Below are positions 56,201 to 64,000 of a stretch of DNA of 64,000 nucleotides, piece after piece. The DNA is from Mastigamoeba balamuthi (lineage: Eukaryota > Evosea > Mastigamoebida > Mastigamoebidae). The notes beneath the pieces were generated by a model. That model did not search any database. It saw only the letters and a list, made by a program, of their open reading frames with translations, and was not told the DNA's origin. Every line of letters begins with the position of its first letter. Position 1 is the first letter of the stretch. The DNA is taken from NCBI GenBank assembly GCA_902651635.1, contig CACRSC010000012.1, positions 933,394 through 997,393 on the forward strand, in the 5' to 3' direction. The translations under genes were made by a program, and so were the position numbers.

Positions 56201-57094
56201 CGCGACGCTTTTGCGAAACTCGTCACGCGGCTGTGCAAGGTCCTCTCTGTCCACAAGAGGTACCAGGAGGGCCTCGACGTGGTGCACAAGACTCTCAAGT
56301 GCTTCAAGGACACCGACACCGACGTGCGCGACCTGAGGATCCTCGCGGCGTGGATGGCGTATGGCTACGGGGACTACCGCAACTCGTACGAGTACTCGAG
56401 GTTCCTCGCCATGAGCGAGCCCAACAACGTCGCCCTGTGGAACTTCTTCCACCGCCTGCTCACCAAGTGCGCACGCGTCCCCACACGCACACGCCTCTGG
56501 TCAGGGAGACACTAAGCATGGTGTGTGCTGTGCTCCAGGTCTGGCTTCAACTGCCTGAACAGCTGCACCAAGTTCCTGACGAGGTTCCTGATGAAGACGC
56601 CCACGTGCTTCCCGCTGATGGTGATGGTGGGCCACCACTGCCTCATGTCGGGCAACTACGGGCTCGCGCTCGGCGAGTACCGCAAGGCCCTGGACGTGCG
56701 CCCAGACGACGAGCTGCTCACGCTGTGCCTCGGCCTCGTGTACCTCCTGCGCTCGCTGAACCGCCACCTCGCGGACAGGCACTTCAGCGTCGCCAAGTCG
56801 CTGGCGTACCTGGCGCGCTACAAGCAGCTCCGCGAGAAGAGGGCCCCGCAGGAGGTGCTCTTCAACCTCGCGCGGGCGTACCACCACATCGGCGTGAACC
56901 ACCTGGCCGAGAAGCTGTACCTCTCGGTGCTCGAGTCGCCCCCGCCGCAGCCGAGGGCCCGGGGCGAGCAGGACGAAGACGACGACGGCGACGACCTGCG
57001 GATGGAGGCCGCGTACAACCTCGCGCTGCTGTACAGGTCGTCCGGGGCGAGCGACCTCGCCCGGCACATCATCCAGACGTACTGCGTCGTGTGA
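53283..57094 (+). CDS. TFIIIC TPR subunit (GTF3C3/TFC4-like)
   Basis: Assembly subunit of TFIIIC, which recognises tRNA and 5S genes for RNA polymerase III. Exon 1 (53283-53531) has an acidic start and the basic patch RKRRKRTKRKGGLNEEQMK; splicing at 53532-53660 joins GKWTE to AAEILLNVVRGHPKSPEPY. TPR repeats follow (STLGTIYEALGDERKALAFF, KSKAALLQKLGHIDRAIQDL, HVNLGICQAYMGELELAQES). A long acidic and then Ala/Pro/Thr-rich insert (about 55210-56100) separates the N-terminal TPRs from the C-terminal array (MSTLFNVLGRDAFAKLVTRL, MVGHHCLMSGNYGLALGEYR, VLFNLARAYHHIGVNHLAEK, EAAYNLALLYRSSGASDLAR). Introns include about 54004-54075, 54455-54540, 54690-54742, 54855-54905, 54953-55010, 55385-55415 and 56467-56538. 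The stop is at 57094. Confidence 0.85.
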
Positions 57095-57299
57095 CGCCCT
57101 GTGGCACGGCGACTGAAGACGAATAGGAGCCCGTGCGTGCGGTGCACCGCTGGTGGCTACTAAAAGACCGGCTGTTCGTGCTTAACGGGTGGGTTCGGGG
57201 CAAGTGCGGGGCAACACGCAACTGAGGGCCGCCTTGAGGAAACCAGCCAGACCATCCGATCGATCGACTGCGGTTTTAAACAAAAGCAGCAGCAGCGCC

Positions 57300-58454
57300 T
57301 TACTTCTTGTGGACACAGCCCTGCCACGCGAGGCCTCCGCAGATGATGCAGATGAGGAAGTAGAGCAGGACCTGCGCGCGAGGAGGACAGGGTGAGCCGC
57401 GGGAGACGCGGGGAGGGCCGGGCAAGGGGGGGGACGCAACGATGGCGACGACGGCGATGATGATCATGAGCTTGACGTTCTTCCACCACATGACGCGCTT
57501 GAGCGTCGTGGAGCTCTTCTTGAACTGCAGGCTGTGCTCGCTCAGCGTCTGCGTCTTGTCCACCAGCAGCTCGATGTGGTCCCCGCGGTCCAGCACCTTC
57601 TCTGTTGCCCGCCACCCCCCAGCAGGTTCAGCGCCCGAGGCCAGCGGGGAGGCTCAAAGGGAGGGGGCCCCTCAGAGAGCGGCCACGCACCGATGTTCTG
57701 GACCATGATGCTGCGCACCTGCTCGACCTCGGCCCTGGCGTCGCGCAGCTTGTCCGGCGCGTTGGTCGAGTAGAACTCCTGCGCAGGTTGGGAAGGGTGG
57801 GTGGCGTGAGGACAGAGAGGGTGTGGCTGGCAGGGCATACCATCTGCTTCTGGAGGACGCGGCTGAAGTCGGCGTTCATGCCTGCCAAGTCGGCGTGTCA
57901 GCGGGTCTTGGTGGGCGAGTTTCCATTTCCTCTCCTGGGAGGCGCACCGTAGGCCACGGCTACCCTGCCGCGGTCGCCGTACGTCGCGTGGAACCTGTTC
58001 TTGATGTCCTCGAGGAACGACAGCGCAATCCTGCAGGGCAGACGCCAGGGAGGGGACACGGGAATCAGGAAATCAACCAGCCGCCCCAGGGGCAGGATAT
58101 CTGGGCAGATATTCGCGGGGGTGGGGTGGGTGCGCGGGTGCGGCACCTCTTCTCGAACTCCTGCTCGGTCATGCACAGGTGCAGCAGCCCGTCGTCGATC
58201 AGGCACAGGAACGTGTAGCTGCCCGCGACCGAGGTGCGAGGGGGGGGAACCCCGTTGTGAGACGCTCCCCAGGGGCAGGGCGAGGGCGAGGGGCTCTGAG
58301 GGGCTCACTTGTCGTAGTTGTAGGCGGTCTTGCCGTTGGCCTGCGGCAGCTTCTCGAGGATGTGCCGCGTGATCTGCGTGAAGTTGCCCGTCGAGGCTGC
58401 GTACTCGGCGAGGATGGTGGTCCCGCGCGCCACGAGGCTGTAGATGATGGGCAT
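57300..58454 (-). CDS. VAMP7-like longin R-SNARE
   Basis: R-SNARE for fusion with late endosomes and lysosomes. The ATG at 58454 opens a longin domain: [19 protein letters not shown], then [39 protein letters not shown] and [18 protein letters not shown]. Two short exons encode [13 protein letters not shown] and [20 protein letters not shown]; the SNARE helix carries the zero-layer Arg in [15 protein letters not shown] and runs into [21 protein letters not shown], a C-terminal anchor completed by [15 protein letters not shown] after the last intron. About six introns of 50-110 bases; one (58035-58145) contains GATATCTGGGCAGATATTCG. The stop is at 57300-57302. The length and order are standard for VAMP7. 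Confidence 0.9.
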
Positions 58455-58750
58455 TTTTGCTCTGGGTGCGTGTCACAAGAGACAGAAGAGCGCCGCTTCT
58501 TTGTTTTTCTGGGTTATGCTGCTGTCCCCCGACACACAGATATTTTGGGCCCTCTGATTCATGTCCACACCCCTGCGGCCCAGACTCTGATGTTGGTGTC
58601 CCAGGGAGTTCTGCCGATCGGACTCGCATGGTCCATATCTCAACACCCGACAGGAACATTGGTATCAGCGTCCGAATTTGTTACGTTGCAGGAACGATGG
58701 TCTGAGATATTTCCCTGATATGTTGATTCCAAAAATAGCGCACCTACGGA
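58455..58750. promoter_or_regulatory. Divergent promoter VAMP7 / CFAP46-like
   Basis: About 300 bases between start codons, AT-rich relative to the genes, with CAGATATTTTGGGCCC, CATATCTCAACA and GAGATATTTCCCTGATATG (58535-58725) from the dispersed motif family. Confidence 0.45.
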
Positions 58751-61700
58751 ATGAAGGGCGCCAAGTCCGCGGGCTCCGCAGGGCCCGCCGCTCCCGCCGC
58801 CCCGCCCGCGCCCGTGCAGCCCGCCGTCCCCGCGGACCCGCTTGCCGAGGTCGAGTCGTGGCTGCTGGCGGGGCCCTCGTCCTCGGTCCAGCGCGCCTGC
58901 GAGTACCTCCTGGGCGCCCTGACGATGCCCCACACGCACCCGCCCGCGTCCCTGCTGGTCCTCTGCGCCGAGCGTGCCCTGGCCCTCGGCCTCATCCCCG
59001 AGTGCTCCAAGGTGCTCGCTGCGGCCCAGGCGGCGCTCGCGGCGCCCGGGGCCTCGTCCGGGGCGACCGGGGGGCAGGCGCTGTGCCGCGCGGCCATCGT
59101 GCGCGCGCAGCTCGAGACAGAGGCCCTGGCACGGTCGCTGATGGCGCAGCGCAATTCCGGCGAGGATATCGCGGATTTCCGCGCCATCGTGGAGCGGTCC
59201 CTGTCGTCCATCGCGGTCCTCATGCAGGGGCTCGAGGCTGCCTTCACGCCCCAGTCCACCAGGAAATCGCCGAGGTGGGACCGGGCTGGCTCCCTCCTGC
59301 TCCCGTCGCGTCGCTGTCCTCGCATTGGCTGATCAGCTCGCGCGCTGCGAGGGCCGCAGGGTGGGCGTGCTGGTCAACAACGTGGCGGTGCTGTGGTGGA
59401 GGATAGCGCGGCCGCTGATGAGCGCGGAGCACTGGGCTCTGCTGGTGCCCACGCTGCACACGCTGGCGCGCGCCGTGGACGAGTCGTGCGAGGCCAACTT
59501 CTCGTTCCGCTGCCGCCTGCACATGCTGCTCGCGCGCTGCCTCGAGAGCTCCGACCAGCCCGCCGACGCCCTCCTCGCCGCTCAGCAGGCCTTCAACTGC
59601 GCCATCAAGCGTGCGACCCCCGCGACACTCGCACCGGGCCCGCGGTGCTGATGATCCCCGCGCCCCGCGCAGTGAGGGAGGTGCCCCTGAGCACCGCGGT
59701 GGCACCGAGCAGCCAGACGGGGGCCGCATCGAAGGACGCCGCGGCTGCGGCGGCGGTCGCGCAGGCGTCGATTGCGGCGGGGTCCCCGACGGCATCCACC
59801 GCGTCGGCGACGCTGCGGGCAGAGGCGCTGCGACTGTACGTGCACGCGTCGCGGGGCAGCCCCGAGGCCGTCGCGAAGCTGCGGACGGACATCTTTGGGG
59901 GCGTGCAGTTCAAGGACCTTCGGCCCGTCTTCCTGGCGCAGTGTGTTCTCTCAGGCGTCTCGAGGGAGCAGAAGGCCGCGCAGGACACTAAGGAGGCGTT
60001 GGGCATGACCAAGGGCGACGACGCGCTCGTGGCCGAGGTCGCGTGGGCCGCGGTGCGCGCCGGCCTCCCCGCGATGGCCCGCGAGTGCCTCGGGCGCCTT
60101 GCGCTGAGCCGCGTTCCCAAGGCCCGCGCTCTCTCCGAGCTAGCCAACTGCGAGCTCCTCCTGCGGGAGGTCGCAGAGAAGGTGGCATCCCCCCTCATCC
60201 CACGCCGCTGGATTGCTGCCCTGTGCTGCTGCGACTGACTCGGTTCTTGCTGGGGGGAAAGAGAGAAGCGGTGCGGCCGGGCAGCTCGCGGTGCGTCGCG
60301 GGGGACGACAGCTCCGACGCGAAGGCCTTTCACAACGTGCTGTCGCAGCTGTCGAGCACGTTCGAGCTCTGCTGCCGCCAGCAGCAGCAGCAGCTCTCGG
60401 GGCGCCAGCGCGACGAGCACCCCAAGTGGGGCGCGCTCATCGAGCAGGCTGCGGCCCTGTCGTGGCGCGCGTCGCTGCCCATGTCCCGCGAGCACCACCG
60501 CACCGTAAAGAAGGTCCTCCAGCGCGCTGTGGCGTCCCTGACCGCCTGCGGCAGCGTAAACGCGCTCCTGTTCTCCCGCATCCACGCCGAACTGGCCCAC
60601 TGCGAAGGTCGCAAGCCAATTGATTCGAGGAAACGCGCCTGAAGACCCATCCCGCTCCCTTCACAGTGCGGGACGACATGCTGGCGCAGGCGTTGGTGCA
60701 CGCGCAGAGAGCGATCGACCTGTGCCCCAAGGCGCCGTTCGCGGGAGAACTCGTGGAGCTTGTGGCTCGGCTGCGACTGCGGATGAACATCTACGGCGAC
60801 ACGAGCATCTGCAGTCTGCTCGAGAGGGCGTACCTCGCGATTGAGCGCTCTCGCGAGCTCCGCAACATGCAGAAGGCCGCTGCGGGGTCCCGGGCGGCAT
60901 CGGCATGCGTGCCACAGTCGGACTTCGCAAAGGAGCTGCTGTCCGAGGCCGCTAACGCCCTCGAGTCGGCTCCGCAAGGTGAACTAACTCCACCCCAAAC
61001 TCAAATCCTCCACTCACTCCCTGGGCAGACCTGGGCCGGGAGAGGGCCACGCTACTTCACTCGCTCTGCCTGGAGTCGGCGGCACTGGGCTTGCTCGCGG
61101 TGCTCGAGAGGGGATACCACATGTGGTGTTCTGCCAACTGGGAGAACGCCACATTCACCGGCGCTGCGCGACTTGGCGCCGACATACACTACGCGTACGC
61201 CCGGGCGCTGCTCGCCCGCAAGAGTCGCGCTAGCGCCGACGGGAGCCGCACCGCACGCGAAGGCTTCAGCGAAGACCAGGACAACGCTCTCCGAGCCGCG
61301 TACTGCGGGATGCGAGAAGCCCTGGCGTCAAAAGGTGATCTTCGCGTAAACCACTCGCCTCGCAGAGTCTGAGGCACTCCTCGCAGACGTGGCGCTCGTG
61401 TCAAATGGAGTCGCTATCGTGTGGAACACGTCCCTTCCTCTGGTGCGAGCGGCCAAGTGGGACGCCGTGCGAGAAGGGCTACTCGAGTGCTTCAAGGCGA
61501 TCGACGAGAGCGCGCACTTTGCTGCGACAGACGCTGAGTGCGCGGGGCTCGTCTCTGTGGCCCTTCTGCGGTCCGTGCTCGAGACGCAACGCGTCCGCGG
61601 GGTGGCTGAGCCGACTCTCAAGTCTTCGCTGAACGCCGCCGAGATGAAGATCGCCGAGGACGTCACCCGGTTCGCTCTCAACACGAACCTGCCGCGCTCG

Positions 61701-64000
61701 GACAAGAAGGAGATGGTCGTCCTCTGGAACAAGGTACCGCAGGGTGCGATCCGCACGGTGGACTCACACGGCAAACCGAACCAGCTACAGAGGATCAAGG
61801 GCACCCCAGGGGCGCTGCCGAAGCAGTGCGACGAGAGGACGCAGGCCCTGATCGCTCTCGAGAACGTCTGCCTCGAGGTGACCGAGGGCAAGAAGAGGGA
61901 GGCGCTGGCCAGGTCGCTCGCCGTCCTCGAGGCCTCGCCGACCGACTCGGGCGACGTAGACCTCTTTGCCAAGGTCGCGGCCGAGGCCATCGCGCTGCGG
62001 GACTTCGAAGTTGCGTCGCGTGCCGCCGCAAAGGGCCTCTCGCTGGTCGACCCCGCTCGCTGCTCCAGAGACCACGTGAGTCCTGTGTCAGTATACCGGG
62101 CTGGACTCATCAACCCGTGTGCAGCTGCGGTGGCTCGCAGTCTGCAAGTACGCGCAGGGGCAGGCGGCGATGGGAGAGGCCGCGTCGGTTGAGCAGCCTG
62201 TGATCTCTGTGACAAACGCGCACTTGCTGTTGCAGAGCGCGGGCATATTCGCCGACGCCTGCCAGTACTCCGCGAGGTCCGGTGAGCTGGCGCTGCTGGA
62301 GCACGCCATCCGCCTGTTCTGGAACGTCTGCCTGGCCGTCTCCAAGTGCACCCACATGCGCAAGTTCATCCGTGCGATGCTGCAGAGCGTCGTGGATTCT
62401 GCCGTGCGCGCATCGTGCACTCTGCACAACGTGCTCCTCCAGATGTACAATCTGCTGCTCGAGTGCTACGAGAGCGAAGAGTAGGCAGTGCCTCTCCCTC
62501 ATGCGGGCCCGACCCCCGGTTCCCCGCAACTGACGCCCCTGCGGTGGGCCGTGCGCAGGAACTTCGAGCAGGGGATGACGCTGATCGAGAACGCGTTCAA
62601 GAAGCTCCCCAAGTACCTGCACGGGCCGCTATGGAGGATCAAGATACAGTTCCTCTGCGGCGCGGGCTCGGACGCCATCTCTCCGGCTGCGCTGGGCATG
62701 ACCAAGGAGAGCTCGCTGCTGCAGGCGCAGATGTACGTCACGCTGGCGCAGTCGAGCGCCAAGACGCAGGACCAGCAGCTGTGGTACGACAGGTCGCTCA
62801 AGATCCTCTCCAAGCACTCGCTCGCACGCGCAGAGGTGGCCCTCGAGTGCTCGGCGTGGATGGCCACCGTCGGCAAGCCCGTCAAGATGATCCGCTCTCT
62901 GCTGCGCGTTCGTGCTCGCGCCCTGGTGAGCTCGTTGCCTGACCGCTGCCCTCGCAGGACGCCTCCGTGCGAATAGGGATCCCGAAGACTACGACGCTGA
63001 GCTTGCAGCGGGTCTCGTCCGCGAGATCGACGATGTCGGCCACGATGTCGGCCACCCGGCTAAAGAAGGCGAGGCACAGTCCAGTGTGAGCGCAGTCGAC
63101 TAACATCTGGGCGAAAAAACAGAAAGACAGCATGGACTCGTTCGTCAGCCTGTGGTCAGCAATCAAAGTGCGAGCCACACGGGCCCTCTCCCCTCGCTCT
63201 GATCAGCGCAATGCAGTCGACGCACGGAGGGCGAGCGTCAGAGTTGTCCCTTTCGGACTCGGAGACGGGATCCGCGCGCTCGGGGACAAGTCGGGAGGGC
63301 TTGCAGTACTGGTCTCTTCTATCGCAGCTGTCGTTCGGGTCCTATCTCGCATCCAGTACGCAAGAGCAACAGACAGCGCCGCTCTTCTCACCTTAGGCGC
63401 AGACCAGGCAGCGGACAAGCTCCTGAGTGCGTTCGACAGCGTCATGAACGTCTGGCGGATACTCTTGGGCCAGTCGCTGCCCCTCAGGCTGACCGACTGG
63501 GCCTCTGTGACCTCGGAGTACCTGCTGGAGCAGATCCCCACGGTGTGCCCTCTGCACTACTTTCGCTGGTCGCTGACACGGCATCTTCTTGCAGGGGTCG
63601 GTGACGCAGGTGAACTTTCCCCAGGGGGGTGCTGTTCTGTGGCAGCTGCGCGGGATGCTGTACGAGCTGGCCACTAACGGGTACCACCTGCACTGCCTGC
63701 CGATACACCACTTCATCGACGTCCTGGCCTCCCAAGTCCTCTCGCGCGAGTGCTCGCCAGCACTTGTCGAGGCCATCGTGCGCTCCCAGCCCTCCTGCAG
63801 AGCTGTTTGACCGAGCATCGTACAGAGGAAGAGGAACGAGCTCGCCAAGTGCTTGCTCCTGGCCGACATGGGGATGTCCACCGAGTACGCCAGGGCCCGC
63901 GCCGCCATGGAGTCCCCGCTGCCATCTCCCGAGGTTGGCAGAGCCGTGCTGATCGCCCTTGTGCCGGACTGACCTCGCCGCGGCAGATCCTGTCGGAGCT
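58751..64000 (+). CDS. CFAP46-like ciliary TPR protein (partial)
   Basis: Large helical-repeat protein resembling CFAP46/TTC40, a component of the C1d projection of the ciliary central pair. The ATG at 58751 begins MKGAKSAGSAGPAAPAAPP. Recognisable parts: helical repeats SSVQRACEYLLGAL, ALCRAAIVRAQLETEALARS; then GVLVNNVAVLWWRIARPLM, the CFAP46-type VxNxxVxYWxxxRP motif; it occurs again as ALVSNGVAIVWNTSLPLVR near 61390; later LLQSAGIFADACQYSARSG and FEQGMTLIENAFKKLPKYL. Introns of 50-110 bases interrupt it about every 300-700 bases (for example near 59274-59330, 59612-59672, 60184-60288, 60608-60666, 60980-61032, 61335-61385, 62075-62122, 62483-62558). The reading continues past the window end, so the C-terminus is missing. 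Divergent from VAMP7. Confidence 0.65.

Overview
This window is nuclear DNA from a GC-rich, intron-rich single-celled eukaryote. Genes alternate strands and are packed 100-300 bases apart. Most are split by short introns of about 50-130 bases, often with donors starting GTGCGT or GTGCGC and acceptors ending CAG. The actin at 3852-5034 has an N-terminus ([15 protein letters not shown]) like that of Archamoebae such as Entamoeba. The other genes (RasGEF, dCache cyclase, WWE/macro, a CFAP46-like ciliary protein) fit a flagellated amoebozoan, for example a Mastigamoeba-like organism. The lineage is inference; that it is a protist nuclear genome is clear.

Layout. 0.4-2.9 kb: PIP-box/WWE/macro-domain protein on the minus strand. 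3.9-5.0 kb: actin. 6.0-16.3 kb: three related cysteine-rich type I membrane proteins, two in tandem on the minus strand and one divergent on the plus strand. 16.4-20.3 kb: two tandem MFSD6-like transporters. 21.0-21.7 kb: SFT2. 21.9-26.4 kb: a lysosomal-type run of PPT1-like thioesterase, M28 peptidase and a second thioesterase. 26.4-28.9 kb: AT-rich island with a decayed Tc1-like transposase and a tRNA-like unit. 28.9-35.6 kb: BORCS6-like, NOP16, an ATF6-like membrane bZIP, a type I membrane protein, a 78-aa protein and a TerD-like protein. 35.7-41.7 kb: DENND10, a membrane-anchored unknown, RAE1 and a GOST-family seven-helix protein. 42-44 kb: a RasGEF tail fragment joined to a coiled coil, a second tRNA-like unit and a tiny spliced gene. 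44.2-47.9 kb: a protein with two RasGEF units. 48.0-50.5 kb: a second AT-rich island. 50.5-53.0 kb: receptor-type class III cyclase. 53.3-57.1 kb: TFIIIC TPR subunit. 57.3-58.5 kb: VAMP7. 58.8 kb to the end: CFAP46-like ciliary protein, cut by the window edge.

Shared themes are inferred. Many genes serve the endolysosomal and secretory system (two thioesterases, M28 peptidase, SFT2, BORCS6-like, DENND10, GOST, VAMP7). Others concern signalling (cyclase, RasGEF, bZIP stress sensor, surface receptors) or RNA and ribosome work (NOP16, RAE1, TFIIIC). Exon joins given to the base were worked out by hand from reading frame, splice signals and family knowledge; no RNA evidence was available.
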